A stretch of 64,000 nucleotides of DNA, taken from an uncultured Litoreibacter sp. (GTDB lineage: Bacteria > Pseudomonadota > Alphaproteobacteria > Rhodobacterales > Rhodobacteraceae). Below the pieces are notes generated by a model, which saw only the letters and a list, made by a program, of their open reading frames with translations, did no database searches and was not told the DNA's origin. Position numbers and translations under genes: made by a program. The stretch is taken from positions 930,001 to 994,000 of the forward strand of contig NZ_CANMXB010000001.1 in NCBI RefSeq assembly GCF_947501785.1. Reading direction: 5' to 3'. Below, one piece after another: positions 9,266 through 19,044 of this stretch. Position 1 is the first letter of the stretch. Every line of letters starts with the position of its first letter.

Positions 9266-10519
9266 CTAGCTTTCCAAAATGGACGGTCGCGCGTTCAGCG
9301 TCTCCACATCCATTCCGGCAATTGCCTTATAGTCTTTCGCCATGCCGTCCAACTCTGCTTGAGTCATGATGTCGTTGATATGCGCAAACCCATCGGGCGC
9401 GCGGGCGGCGGCGATGTCCAATATTTTGTCCGGCCCGTCGCCTCTGTTGGCCAGAACCAAGGCGTTCACCTTCGGACGCCGCTCTGCTTCGTATGCGTGC
9501 AATGCGTCCGGGGTCAGCCCGTGATTGCCAAAAGCCGCCGTCAGATGGCGCGCATCCAATATGCATTGTGACGCACCGTTTGACCCAATTGGGTACATGG
9601 CGTGCGCCGCGTCCCCTAACAATGTCACCCGCCCAAAGGTCCATTGATCCAACGGATCGCGGTCCACCATTGGGAATTCCCAGATACCGTCCGCATTTTC
9701 GATCACCGCCGGTACATCCAGCCAGTCAAAGGACCAGTCTTCAAAGTGTTTGGCGAAATCCGCGCGATCACCCTCCCGATTCCAGTCCTGCTGCCTCCAA
9801 ATGTAGTCCTTTGGCATCGCCATATCGGCAATCCAATTGATGACCGAGCCACCGTCCTGTGTGTCTGCTATCGGGTACGCGGCGAATTTCAGATCCCTGC
9901 GCCCCGTCATGGTAACCGAGCGCCCAGTCAAAAAGCGCGGCCCTTTTGTTACGCCGCGCCACATCATAGTGCCACCCCACTGCGCCGGCCCCTCGTCGGG
10001 ATACAAGCGGGCACGTGCCGTAGAGTTTATGCCTTCAGCAACAATCAGGACGTCGCCGCGGGCCTTGCCGCGTTCGTCACCGCTGCCCCGATCAACCAGT
10101 GAAATCTCAATGCCATCTTGAATATCGTCCCAGTGACCCAACGCCGCCCCCGTCGACACAGTCTCTGCCCCGCACCGACGGACCACTTCTTCAAACAACG
10201 CCATCTGAAATTTGCCACGATGAAGCGAGTACTGAGGCCATTGATACCCTGCCAGTTCGCCACGCGGTTCTGACCAAATCTGTGTGCCCTGCGCTGAAAA
10301 GTAGGCAAGCTCCTCGGTCCGAAGCCCGATTTCGTCCAACGTCTCTTTGAGCCCCAGCTCAAACAGCTCCCTGACGGCATGGGGTTGCAGGTTGATCCCT
10401 ACACCCATTGGACGCAGTTCGCGGACCGCCTCGAATATCCGAAATGGGATACCGCGTTGGTGCAAGCTTAAACCAAGGGTCAGCCCCCCAATCCCCGCTC
10501 CAGAAATAAGAACCGTCAT
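9266..10519 (-). CDS. FAD-dependent aromatic monooxygenase (PhzS / salicylate-hydroxylase-like)
   Basis: 417 residues, group A flavoprotein hydroxylase. The N-terminal Rossmann motif GAGIGGLTLGLSLHQRG (residues 7-23) binds the ADP part of FAD, a middle DG-type motif appears near LIVAEGINSTAR, and GDAAHAMYPIGSNGASQ is the second FAD motif. Enzymes of this kind use NAD(P)H and O2 to hydroxylate aromatic or heteroaromatic acids in the cytoplasm. GAGGGGG before the ATG is a strong ribosome site. It lies between the binding-protein gene and the two permease genes of a TRAP system, so I infer that the imported compound is its substrate. The exact substrate cannot be read from the sequence. Confidence 0.88.
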   Translation of the reverse strand: MTVLISGAGIGGLTLGLSLHQRGIPFRIFEAVRELRPMGVGINLQPHAVRELFELGLKETLDEIGLRTEELAYFSAQGTQIWSEPRGELAGYQWPQYSLHRGKFQMALFEEVVRRCGAETVSTGAALGHWDDIQDGIEISLVDRGSGDERGKARGDVLIVAEGINSTARARLYPDEGPAQWGGTMMWRGVTKGPRFLTGRSVTMTGRRDLKFAAYPIADTQDGGSVINWIADMAMPKDYIWRQQDWNREGDRADFAKHFEDWSFDWLDVPAVIENADGIWEFPMVDRDPLDQWTFGRVTLLGDAAHAMYPIGSNGASQCILDARHLTAAFGNHGLTPDALHAYEAERRPKVNALVLANRGDGPDKILDIAAARAPDGFAHINDIMTQAELDGMAKDYKAIAGMDVETLNARPSILES

Positions 10520-10539
10520 CTTGCCCCCTCAATTGAATA

Positions 10540-10564
10540 GGGCCCTGACATCCGTTCAGGGCCC
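10540..10564 (-). terminator. Intra-operon hairpin between dctP and the monooxygenase gene
   Basis: GGGCCCTGA and TCAGGGCCC form a perfect 9-bp stem with a 7-nt loop in the 68-bp gap. No U-run follows on the minus strand, so it more likely stabilises the 3' end of the dctP message, or attenuates, than fully terminates. Such hairpins commonly allow a binding protein to be made in excess over its permease. Confidence 0.6.
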
Positions 10565-10587
10565 CATCCGCATCCGTCAGGTCCAGA

Positions 10588-11622
10588 TCAGTTGGAGTAC
10601 TTGGCGACCAGCGCCTGCGCATCCGCAACCATCGCTGCGCCGTCCAGTCCGGCGGCGGTCATCTCTTCGATCCACTTGTTGGTGAGCTCGGCACCAATTG
10701 CGCGCAGTTGCTCCATGCTTGCGTCGTCAAATGTGACGACCGTGTTGTCGGTGGCTTTGACCACGTCAACACCTGTCGCATCGCCTTTGTCCATTGCAGC
10801 GCCGGCAAGGCCGGAGACTTCCAACCCGGAATTGTTGTCGATGATTGCTTTCAGGTCGTCCGGTAGGCTGTCGTATTTGGCCTTGTTCATGCCCCAGACG
10901 AAAAACGTATTGTACAGCGCACGGTCGCCGCTGATCTGGGTATGGCTGTCGGCAAGCTCATGCACTTTCAAAGGCGGAACGATCTCCCATGGGATGACCC
11001 CGCCATCAACAACACCTTTCGAAAGCGCCTCTGGGAATGCAGGAACCGGCATACCAACGGTGGTGGCGCCCAAGGCCTCCAGCAACGCATTGGCCTGGCG
11101 CGACGGTCCGCGCAGCTTCAACCCCGCCAGATCGCCTGGCTTGTTCACCGTCGACCCTTTGGTATGGATGACCCCCGGCCCATGCACATGCGTCGCCAAG
11201 AGATGAATATCCCCCATCCGTTCAGTCAGGTATTTCTGCGAGTACTCCCACAGGGCTTTCGACGTCGCCTCAGCGCTCATCGATCCCATGAAGGGCAGTT
11301 CAAACGCTTCTGTTTCCGGGAATCGGCCCGGCGTATAGCCGGGAAGCGCCCAGCCACAGTCAATTACGCCGTCACGAATCTGATCGTAGAGCGCCGGTGG
11401 CTTGCCACCCAACTGCATGCCTGGATACAGCTCTACCTTAATGCGGCCTTCGCTTTCGGCCATGATCTTGTCCGCCCAAGGCTGCATGAAGAATTGCGGC
11501 ACAGACGCTTTTGGAGACAAGAAATGCTGGCAGCGCAGTGTAACCTCTTGCGCAAAAGAAAATGACGCACTGATGCTGACGGCAACGGCCCCTGCAAGCG
11601 CTGATGTGACGAATGTTTTCAT
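10588..11622 (-). CDS. dctP: TRAP transporter periplasmic substrate-binding protein, DctP family
   Basis: 344 residues. There is a clear Sec signal peptide (MKTFVTSALAGAVAVSISASFSFAQ, about residues 1-25), then a DctP fold with LSPKASVPQFFMQPWADKI, KLRGPSRQANALLEALG and PVPAFPEALSKGVVDG, the usual family blocks. It captures the ligand in the periplasm for DctQM. A strong SD (GGGAGG) precedes the ATG. It is the first gene of the operon. Confidence 0.94.
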   Translation of the reverse strand: MKTFVTSALAGAVAVSISASFSFAQEVTLRCQHFLSPKASVPQFFMQPWADKIMAESEGRIKVELYPGMQLGGKPPALYDQIRDGVIDCGWALPGYTPGRFPETEAFELPFMGSMSAEATSKALWEYSQKYLTERMGDIHLLATHVHGPGVIHTKGSTVNKPGDLAGLKLRGPSRQANALLEALGATTVGMPVPAFPEALSKGVVDGGVIPWEIVPPLKVHELADSHTQISGDRALYNTFFVWGMNKAKYDSLPDDLKAIIDNNSGLEVSGLAGAAMDKGDATGVDVVKATDNTVVTFDDASMEQLRAIGAELTNKWIEEMTAAGLDGAAMVADAQALVAKYSN

Positions 11623-11670
11623 TTAGATTTCCTCCCAGAAACAATTTGGAGCCGCGGCCCCCCTCAATTA

Positions 11671-11692
11671 GGTCTCGAACTTGGTCTCAAAC
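11671..11692. promoter_or_regulatory. Direct repeat upstream of dctP (candidate operator)
   Basis: GGTCTCGAAC and GGTCTCAAAC are repeated 12 bp apart, 50-70 bp upstream of the dctP start. The position and the near-helical-turn spacing suggest a regulator site. No regulator gene is adjacent. Confidence 0.3.
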
Positions 11693-11727
11693 CATTTTGT
11701 AACCGTCAACAGCGCCCGGGCAAAGTT

Positions 11728-12588
11728 TCACAGCTGTTGGGCACTGAACGTATCGCAGGCCTGAATCGTTGGATTTTCGTAACCGTTGGCAAACCACCTT
11801 TGCCTTTGCGCAGAGGTCCCATGTGTAAAGGTGTGAGGATTTGGCCTGCGCCCGGCATTGCGCTGCAGCGTGTCGTCACCGATCTGTCTGGCCGCATTCA
11901 CTGCCTCGCTCAAATCCCCGCGTTCCAGCGAATTGAACCGCGCCTGCGCATAGCGCGCCCAGATGCCAGAAAAGCAATCCGCCTGCAGCTCGATGCGCAC
12001 AGAAATCTGGTTGCTCCGCTCCTGCGAGCTTTGCTGTCGAATTCGGTTGGCCTGTACCAAAATACCCAGCTCGTTCTGGACATGGTGCGCAATTTCATGC
12101 GCAACCACATATGCAGCGGCAAAATCACCACCGGCACCAAGTCGCTTTTCCAAGGTCACGAAGAAATCCGTATCCAGATAGGCCTTCTTGTCCGCAGGGC
12201 AGTAAAACGGCCCCGAGGCACCTGACGCCCCGCCGCATGGGCTCTGCGTCGCCCCTTTGAACAAGACTAAAGTAGCGGGGGTGTAGGTCTCACCAACTTG
12301 GTCGCGGAATATTTCTGCCCAGACCTCTTCAGTGTCTGCCAAGACGACCGATACAAATTCGCCGGCTTGCCGATCGGCCTGGGTAATTTCCTGGCTAACC
12401 GCCTGCTCTTGCGACTCGGTCAAACCACCGCCTTGCAGCAGCGGCGTGACATCAATCCCGAGAAAGTACCCGATCACAAGGACAGCGACCAAGCCAAGCC
12501 CGCCAATGCCGCTCGCGGCCTTGCCTGTAGAGCGCCGCCCGCGACGATCCTCGATATTTCGGCTCCCACGCCGTCCCCGCCACTGCAT
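11728..12588 (-). CDS. ypfJ: YpfJ-family neutral zinc metallopeptidase
   Basis: 286 residues. A basic N-terminus is followed by one membrane anchor (about residues 27-45) and a zinc-peptidase domain with VVAHEIAHHVQ, in which H164-E165-x-x-H168 form the HExxH site. CPADKKAYLDTDFF before it and LQADCFSGIWARYAQ after it are family blocks; the second supplies the third metal ligand region. The C-terminus carries FTHGTSAQRQRWFANGY. It is membrane-bound, probably facing the periplasm; the substrate is unknown. AGGAG at -8 supports the start. Confidence 0.93.
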   Translation of the reverse strand: MQWRGRRGSRNIEDRRGRRSTGKAASGIGGLGLVAVLVIGYFLGIDVTPLLQGGGLTESQEQAVSQEITQADRQAGEFVSVVLADTEEVWAEIFRDQVGETYTPATLVLFKGATQSPCGGASGASGPFYCPADKKAYLDTDFFVTLEKRLGAGGDFAAAYVVAHEIAHHVQNELGILVQANRIRQQSSQERSNQISVRIELQADCFSGIWARYAQARFNSLERGDLSEAVNAARQIGDDTLQRNAGRRPNPHTFTHGTSAQRQRWFANGYENPTIQACDTFSAQQL

Positions 12589-12662
12589 ATCGCACTCCTA
12601 ACACTTGACCCCGTTGGGGTGACCATGAGCATATACCCTAAAAAGAAAAACCGGGCAGGCCA

Positions 12663-13241
12663 ATGATGAAGCGTCTCTATGACTGGACGATGTCGCTCTC
12701 CGCGCATCCAAATGCGCTATGGGCGCTTGCCTTCGTGGCCTTTATCGAAAGCTCGGTCTTCCCAATCCCTCCTGATTTGCTGATGATCCCGATGATCATC
12801 GCGGCCCCGCACCGCGCCTTTCTGATTGCCACGGTATGCCTGTCGGCCTCTGTGCTGGGCGGACTTCTAGGCTACGCGATCGGCGCATTGGCATTTGACT
12901 GGCTTGGCCAACCGATACTGGAAGCGCTTGGAAAGGCCGACCGCATTGCCGAATTCAACCAACGTTTCAACGATCTTGGCTTCTGGGCGGTTCTGGTCGC
13001 GGGCATCACGCCGTTCCCCTACAAGGTCATCACCATTATGTCGGGTTGGACCGGCATGCCGCTGGGCACATTCATCATCACCTCCATCATCGCGCGCGGC
13101 CTTCGCTTTTTCGTCATCGCCGGGCTGCTCTGGAAGTTTGGTGAACCCATACGCGACTTCATAGAACGTCGATTAGGCCTTGTTTTCACGGTCTTTCTGG
13201 CATTGCTAATCGGCGGTTTCCTTCTGGTGAGATACATATGA
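12663..13241 (+). CDS. YqaA-family (DedA/SNARE-associated) membrane protein
   Basis: 192 residues with about five hydrophobic segments. It carries the family pattern FIESSVFPIPPDLLMIPMIIA near the N-terminus and GITPFPYKVITIMSGW in the middle, as in VTT/DedA-superfamily proteins linked to lipid scrambling and envelope integrity. ATG codons occur at both 12663 and 12666. Its end overlaps the start of dsbB by 4 bp, implying co-expression of two membrane proteins. Confidence 0.88.
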   Translation: MMKRLYDWTMSLSAHPNALWALAFVAFIESSVFPIPPDLLMIPMIIAAPHRAFLIATVCLSASVLGGLLGYAIGALAFDWLGQPILEALGKADRIAEFNQRFNDLGFWAVLVAGITPFPYKVITIMSGWTGMPLGTFIITSIIARGLRFFVIAGLLWKFGEPIRDFIERRLGLVFTVFLALLIGGFLLVRYI

Positions 13242-13696
13242 CCACGACCCGCCTCGCCCTGATTGCAGCTGCAGGCTCAGCCCTCCTTCTCGGCGGTGCT
13301 TTCCTGTTCCAACTCGCAGGCTACCCGCCCTGCAAAATGTGCCTCTGGCAACGCTGGCCGCATGCCGCGGCAATCCTCATCGGTTTGCTCTTCATAGCGC
13401 TCAAGACCCGCGCCCTGCTCTGGCTGGGCGCAATTGCCGCACTCGCAACCTCTGCCGTAGGGTTGTTTCACGCAGGTGTCGAACAGCAATGGTGGGAAGG
13501 CCCCTCCACCTGCACCTCCGGCTCGACCGAAGGGCTGACGCCTGATGAGCTGCTGGAACGCATCCTCAACGCCCCCCTCGTGCGCTGCGACGAGATCGCA
13601 TGGCAATTCGCAGGCCTTTCTATGGCCGGTTGGAATGCGGTTTTCTCCCTAATCCTAGCCCTGATCTGGATCGCCGCGGCCCGCAGGTCTAACTAG
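13238..13696 (+). CDS. dsbB: Disulfide bond formation protein B
   Basis: 152 residues, four membrane helices. The first periplasmic loop carries PPCKMCLWQRWPH with the CxxC pair that passes electrons to quinone. The second loop has the paired cysteines in CTSGSTEG and PLVRCDEIAW. Both redox pairs of DsbB are therefore present. It reoxidises a periplasmic DsbA-type oxidase, which is not in this window. The ATG overlaps the upstream YqaA-like gene. Confidence 0.92.
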   Translation: MTTTRLALIAAAGSALLLGGAFLFQLAGYPPCKMCLWQRWPHAAAILIGLLFIALKTRALLWLGAIAALATSAVGLFHAGVEQQWWEGPSTCTSGSTEGLTPDELLERILNAPLVRCDEIAWQFAGLSMAGWNAVFSLILALIWIAAARRSN

Positions 13697-13890
13697 CTTC
13701 TTTCTGCCGGAAATATGCTCAAGGGGGATGCCCGCGTGGCGGGGGAGTGAAACTCCCCCAAAAACGCACAACATCACGCGCGCGGAACGCGCACATTTGC
13801 GAAACGGCACGCCCCATTGCACCCCATATGCTGTATGCGCTATATATCAAGACAACAAAATAACGGCCAAAGACAAAGAACGGACTCAAC

Positions 13891-16620
13891 GTGAACGACA
13901 CGCCGGAAACCCCTGAAAACGAAGAAGAAAACCTGCCTGAACGCATGGAGCATGACGGCCCACAGGTAAACATCTCTGACGAGATGAAAACCTCCTTCAT
14001 CGAATACGCCATGAGCGTCATCATTTCGCGCGCCATTCCCGACCTGCGCGACGGGCTGAAACCGGTACACCGGCGCATCCTCTACGCGATGCATGAGACC
14101 GGAAATACCCACGACAAATCCTACCGCAAATCCGCCCGTCCCGTGGGCGATGTGATGGGCCAGTACCACCCGCATGGCGATAGCGCGATCTACGACGCGC
14201 TGGTGCGCATGGCGCAGGATTTCTCCATGTCGCTGCCGCTGCTCGATGGTCAGGGCAATTTCGGCTCGATGGACGGCGATAACCCCGCCGCCATGCGTTA
14301 TACCGAAGTGCGGATGGACAAACCCGCCGCCTTCCTGCTGAACGATATCGGCAAGGACACGGTCGATTTCCAGGACAATTACGACGGCAAGCAGCAAGAA
14401 CCCACGGTTTTACCCGCCCGCTTCCCCAACATGCTGGTCAATGGCGCCGGCGGCATCGCGGTTGGCATGGCGACCAACATCCCGCCCCACAATCTGGGGG
14501 AGGTGATCGACGCGACGCTGGCATTGATCGAAAGTCCTGACCTGAGCTCGGAAGACCTGATCGAATACGTCCCCGCCCCTGACTTTCCCACGGGCGGCAT
14601 CATCCTGGGCCGCACCGGCGCGCGAAAAGCCTATACCGAAGGCCGAGGCTCCGTCATCGTGCGCGCCAAAACCCATACAGAGGAAATCCGCAAAGACCGC
14701 TGGGCGATCATCATTGACGAGATTCCCTATCAGGTGAACAAGGCCACAATGATCGAACGCATCGCGGAAGCCGCACGCGACAAAAAGATCGAAGGCATTT
14801 CCCATGTGCAGGACGAATCCGACCGCGTCGGCGTCCGTGTCGTGGTCGAACTTAAACGCGATGCGACCGCCGAAGTCGTCCTGAACCAGCTATTCCGCTT
14901 CACCCCCATGCAGACCTATTTCTCCTGCAACATGCTGGCGCTGAACGGCGGCAAGCCTGAGCAGCTTACCCTGCGCACCTTCCTGACCAACTTCATCGCT
15001 TTCCGCGAAGACGTGGTCGCCCGCCGCACTGCATATGAGCTGCGCAAGGCCCGCGAACGGTCCCACATTCTATGTGGCCTCGCCGTCGCGGTCACCAATA
15101 TTGACGAAGTTGTCGCCACCATCCGCAACTCCGCCGATGCAGCCGAGGCGCGCGAAAAGCTAATGACCCGCGCCTGGCCCGCTGCCGAGATCGCGCAATA
15201 TATCAAGCTGATCGACGACCCGTCCCACACGGTCAACGAGGACGGCACCTATCATCTGTCCGAAATTCAGGCTCGCGCCATTCTGGAGCTGCGCCTGCAA
15301 CGTCTGACCCAAATTGGCGTCAAGGAAGTCACGGATGAGCTGGAAGAGCTCGCTGCCAAGATCAAGGAATATCTCGATATTCTACGCTCCCGCGAAAGGA
15401 TCATGGAGATCATTTCGAACGAGCTGAAGGAAGTCCGCGAACAATTCGCCGTCGATCGCCGCTCGGAAATTGTCGACTGGTCCGGCGATATGGAAGACGA
15501 AGATCTGATCGAGAAAGAAGACGTGGTGGTCACCATCACGCAGTCCGGCTGGATCAAACGCACGCCTCTCGCCGACTTCCGTGCGCAGCGTCGTGGCGGC
15601 AAGGGCCTGTCAGGCATGGCGACCAAAGAAGACGACGTCGTCACCACGCTCTTCGTGGCCAACACCCATACGCAGCTGCTGTTCTTCACCACAGACGGCA
15701 TGGCCTACAAGCTGAAAACATGGCGCCTGCCCCAAGGCGGCCGCACCGCCAAAGGCAAGGCCATCGTCAACATCCTGCCGATCCCCACAGGCGTCTCCAT
15801 CGCCGCAATCATGCCCGTGGACCGGGACGAAGAAGATTGGGGTGATTTGCAAATCGTCTTCGCCACAACCGCAGGCGATGTACGCCGCAATGCGCTCAGT
15901 GACTTCACCAACGTCATGCGCAACGGCAAGATCGCAATGAAGCTGCCCGAGGGCGTCGAATTGGTGAACGCCCGCATCGCGGATGAAAATGACGACGTCA
16001 TGCTCATCACCAACGCGGGCCGCGCCATCCGCTTCCCGTCCACAGACGTGCGGGTGTTTAGCTCCCGCGCCTCCACCGGTGTGCGCGGCGTGAAGCTGAA
16101 AGACGACCAGAAGGTCGTTTCCATGTCCGTCATCCGCCACTTCGTGGCCACGCCAGAAGAACGTACCGCCTATCTTAAGATGCGCCGCGCCATGGCGGGC
16201 CTCACAGATGAGGATGCAGATGACGAGGCACCAGCCGATCCGAACTTCTCCACCGAACGCTACGCTGAAATGTCCGCCGCCGAGGACCTGATCCTGACTA
16301 TCACCGCCCAAGGTGCTGGCAAAATCAGCTCCAGCCACGACTACCCGGTGCGGGGTCGCGGCGGCATGGGCGTGCAAGCCATGTCCATGAAAGCGGGCGA
16401 CATCGTCGCTTCCTTCCCCGTTGAGATGGACGACCAGATCATGCTGGCCACGTCCAAGGGCCAATCCATCCGCTGCCCGGTTGACGGTATCTCCTTCCGC
16501 TCCCGCTCCGCTGGCGGCGTGAAGGTGTTTGACACAGGCAAAGGCGAAACCGTCTCTTCTGTTGCGCGCATCGCGGATCAGGGTGAAGAAGAAGACGGCG
16601 AAGAGGCCACCGAAGAATGA
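13891..16620 (+). CDS. gyrA: DNA gyrase subunit A
   Basis: 909 residues from a GTG at 13891. It is the breakage-rejoining subunit of the type IIA topoisomerase that introduces negative supercoils. Visible elements: the N-terminal [28 protein letters not shown] block; HGDSAIYD at 95-102 with Ser98 and Asp102 at the quinolone-sensitive positions (wild-type pattern); active-site Tyr137 in AAMRYTEV; and QRRGGKG, the GyrA box that wraps DNA, in the C-terminal beta-pinwheel. The acidic C-terminus ([12 protein letters not shown]) is typical. It overlaps the next gene by 4 bp. Confidence 0.98.
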   Translation: MNDTPETPENEEENLPERMEHDGPQVNISDEMKTSFIEYAMSVIISRAIPDLRDGLKPVHRRILYAMHETGNTHDKSYRKSARPVGDVMGQYHPHGDSAIYDALVRMAQDFSMSLPLLDGQGNFGSMDGDNPAAMRYTEVRMDKPAAFLLNDIGKDTVDFQDNYDGKQQEPTVLPARFPNMLVNGAGGIAVGMATNIPPHNLGEVIDATLALIESPDLSSEDLIEYVPAPDFPTGGIILGRTGARKAYTEGRGSVIVRAKTHTEEIRKDRWAIIIDEIPYQVNKATMIERIAEAARDKKIEGISHVQDESDRVGVRVVVELKRDATAEVVLNQLFRFTPMQTYFSCNMLALNGGKPEQLTLRTFLTNFIAFREDVVARRTAYELRKARERSHILCGLAVAVTNIDEVVATIRNSADAAEAREKLMTRAWPAAEIAQYIKLIDDPSHTVNEDGTYHLSEIQARAILELRLQRLTQIGVKEVTDELEELAAKIKEYLDILRSRERIMEIISNELKEVREQFAVDRRSEIVDWSGDMEDEDLIEKEDVVVTITQSGWIKRTPLADFRAQRRGGKGLSGMATKEDDVVTTLFVANTHTQLLFFTTDGMAYKLKTWRLPQGGRTAKGKAIVNILPIPTGVSIAAIMPVDRDEEDWGDLQIVFATTAGDVRRNALSDFTNVMRNGKIAMKLPEGVELVNARIADENDDVMLITNAGRAIRFPSTDVRVFSSRASTGVRGVKLKDDQKVVSMSVIRHFVATPEERTAYLKMRRAMAGLTDEDADDEAPADPNFSTERYAEMSAAEDLILTITAQGAGKISSSHDYPVRGRGGMGVQAMSMKAGDIVASFPVEMDDQIMLATSKGQSIRCPVDGISFRSRSAGGVKVFDTGKGETVSSVARIADQGEEEDGEEATEE

Positions 16621-16982
16621 CCGACGGGCTGGCCTTCGCGGGCCGGTTCCTTCTGGCCATTCTGTTGATCCTGGGGGCCTTCCAAAAGCTTGGTGACGCA
16701 AGCGGCGCAATGGGGCTGCTCGCCAATTGGGGCCTGCCCGCATTCCTCGTCTACCCCGCCCTAGCCTTCAACGCCGTCGCCGGTGCCGCACTGCTGGCCG
16801 GATGGCAAACTCGCCCCATCGCACTGTTGGCCGCCGCCTATTGCGCAGTCACATCCATCTTTCACTATATCCCCGAGGACCCTTGGCAAATGTCCATCTT
16901 CGTCAAGAACTGGTCCATCGCGGGTGGCTTTCTGATGCTCGCCGCCTACGGCCCCGGCAGGTATTCCATCGACGCCCACTAA
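16617..16982 (+). CDS. DoxX-family membrane protein
   Basis: 121 residues, four hydrophobic helices. The N-terminal [20 protein letters not shown] and [18 protein letters not shown] match the DoxX pattern. The start overlaps the gyrA stop (ATGA). Family members are membrane proteins linked to quinone or thiol redox partners; no specific function can be assigned. Confidence 0.8.
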   Translation: MTDGLAFAGRFLLAILLILGAFQKLGDASGAMGLLANWGLPAFLVYPALAFNAVAGAALLAGWQTRPIALLAAAYCAVTSIFHYIPEDPWQMSIFVKNWSIAGGFLMLAAYGPGRYSIDAH

Positions 16983-17045
16983 CCGCTTCGTTTTGGCAAA
17001 AATACTCAATTCCCAAACCTTCCAATCCGAGCCCCGGCCCGCTAC

Positions 17046-18410
17046 ATGCACGACATGATCAAAACACTGAACATCATCGGCGGCGGCATGGCCGGGTCAG
17101 AGGCCGCGTGGCAAGCCGCCAATATGGGCGTGCAAGTCATCATCCATGAAATGCGCCCCAAGGTTGAAACCTTCGCGCACCGCACCGGCAATCTGGGAGA
17201 AATGGTCTGTTCCAACTCCTTCCGCTCCGACGATGACGAGCAGAACGCAGTGGGCCTGCTCCACTGGGAAATGCGCCAAGCTGGCGGGCTGATCATGGCC
17301 TCCGCCGACAAACATGCGCTGCCCGCAGGTGGCGCGCTCGCTGTCGACCGTGATCCTTTCGCAGAAACCGTCACGGCGCAGATCAAAGCCCACCCGAACA
17401 TCACTGTCAGCTATGACGAAATTGCCGACCTACCTGAGGATGGCAACTGGATCGTCGCAACCGGCCCCCTGACCTCCGGCAATCTGGCAGAGGCAATCGC
17501 TGCTGAAACTGGCCAAGACGCGCTAGCGTTCTTCGACGCCATTGCACCGATCATGTATTTCGACACCATCAATATGGACAAAGCATGGTTCCAGTCCCGC
17601 TACGACAAGGGCGAGACCGAGGAAGACCGCACCGCCTACCTCAACTGCCCGATGGATAAGGACACCTACGAGGCCTTCATCGACGCGCTGCTCGCCGCTG
17701 AAAAAACGGAGTTCAAGGACGGCGAAACAGCCAAATACTTCGACGGCTGCCTGCCCATCGAAGTCATGGCCGAACGCGGCCGCGAAACGCTGCGCTACGG
17801 GCCCATGAAGCCCGTGGGCCTGACCAACCCACACCAGCCTGACGTCAAGGCCCATGCCATCGTGCAGCTGCGCCGCGACAATGCGCTGGGGACGCTGTTC
17901 AACATCGTAGGCTTCCAGACCAAGATGAAATACGGCGCGCAAAAGGAAGTGTTGCGCATGATCCCGGGGCTGGAAGAGGCCGAATTCGCACGGCTCGGCG
18001 GCATTCACCGCAATACGTTCATCAACTCCCCCACGCTGCTGGACAACCAGATGCGCCTCAAATCCAAGCCGCATCTGCGCTTTGCAGGCCAAATCACCGG
18101 CGTCGAAGGCTACGTTGAATCCGCGGCCATGGGCCTGCTTGCAGGCCGCTTCGCGGCGGCGGAAATCTTGGGCCAAAGCATCGAAAGCCCGGCACCGGAA
18201 ACCGCTATGGGTGCGCTCGTCACCCACATCACCGGCGGCGCTGAGGCCAAGACCTTTCAGCCCATGAACGTCAATTTCGGCCTTTTTCCGCCCGTGGTGG
18301 ACGCCAAGACCGGCCGCAAAAACCGTGCCACGCGCTACAAGATGTACACAGATCGCGCCAAAGCAGCCTGGTCACAGTGGCTTGACCAAGCGCGACTGGA
18401 CGCAGCCTAA
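17046..18410 (+). CDS. trmFO: Folate-dependent tRNA (uracil-54-C5)-methyltransferase TrmFO
   Basis: 454 residues. The FAD-binding motif [13 protein letters not shown] lies near the N-terminus, followed by the GidA/TrmFO signature [19 protein letters not shown]. The later blocks [21 protein letters not shown] and [20 protein letters not shown] are characteristic. The enzyme makes ribothymidine at tRNA position 54 using methylenetetrahydrofolate and FADH2. The start could also be the ATG at 17055, since no clear SD decides between them. It heads a run of tRNA-related genes. Confidence 0.95.
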   Translation: MHDMIKTLNIIGGGMAGSEAAWQAANMGVQVIIHEMRPKVETFAHRTGNLGEMVCSNSFRSDDDEQNAVGLLHWEMRQAGGLIMASADKHALPAGGALAVDRDPFAETVTAQIKAHPNITVSYDEIADLPEDGNWIVATGPLTSGNLAEAIAAETGQDALAFFDAIAPIMYFDTINMDKAWFQSRYDKGETEEDRTAYLNCPMDKDTYEAFIDALLAAEKTEFKDGETAKYFDGCLPIEVMAERGRETLRYGPMKPVGLTNPHQPDVKAHAIVQLRRDNALGTLFNIVGFQTKMKYGAQKEVLRMIPGLEEAEFARLGGIHRNTFINSPTLLDNQMRLKSKPHLRFAGQITGVEGYVESAAMGLLAGRFAAAEILGQSIESPAPETAMGALVTHITGGAEAKTFQPMNVNFGLFPPVVDAKTGRKNRATRYKMYTDRAKAAWSQWLDQARLDAA

Positions 18411-18432
18411 TTCCTGCGCCACTCTGCCGCCT

Positions 18433-19044
18433 ATGAGCAAAGGTTTTCTTAAGAACACATACGGGCTCGATAGCGTCGAGAAGACGATGGAGCATTACAG
18501 CCAATGGTCCGCGTCCTACGATGCCGAAGTGTCCGAAAACGGCTACGCCCTACCCGGCCGCATAGCCAATGCCGTCGCCAGCGTCACAGAAGACAAAGGT
18601 GCCCCGGTGCTCGACTTTGGCTGCGGCACGGGCTTGTCTGGTACGGCGCTCAAGCTGATTGGGTTCGAGGTCATCGACGGCATGGATGTCTCGGCCGACA
18701 TGCTGGCACAAGCGCGGCTTAAAAACGCCTACCGTACGTTGACCCACGCCGACGCAACGCAGCCGCCTCCTTTCCATATCGGCGAATACGGGCTGGTCAC
18801 AGCCTGCGGCGTCATTGGATCGGGAGCCGCACCGATCAAGGTGCTGGATGATCTGACCACAAAACTGGCATCGGGCAATAGGCTCGCCTTTTCGTTCAAT
18901 GACAATACATTGGCGGATCCGACGTACCCGGCGCGGGTTCAGCATTATCGTCAAAACGGGTTTGCGTTGATCTTTGAAGAATATGGGGAGCACCTCCCCG
19001 GCATTGACTTGAAGTCCACCGTCTATATCATTGAGAAAACGTGA
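18433..19044 (+). CDS. Class I SAM-dependent methyltransferase
   Basis: 203 residues from the ATG at 18433, 22 bp after the trmFO stop. A longer in-frame start inside trmFO was rejected. SAM-binding motif I is seen as VLDFGCGTGLSGTAL, with GMDVSADMLAQARLKN as motif II. The N-terminus (GLDSVEKTMEHYSQWSASYD) resembles small-molecule methyltransferases of the Williams-Beuren type. The substrate is unknown. It overlaps gluQRS by 4 bp, so it is likely co-translated with it. Confidence 0.85.
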   Translation: MSKGFLKNTYGLDSVEKTMEHYSQWSASYDAEVSENGYALPGRIANAVASVTEDKGAPVLDFGCGTGLSGTALKLIGFEVIDGMDVSADMLAQARLKNAYRTLTHADATQPPPFHIGEYGLVTACGVIGSGAAPIKVLDDLTTKLASGNRLAFSFNDNTLADPTYPARVQHYRQNGFALIFEEYGEHLPGIDLKSTVYIIEKT

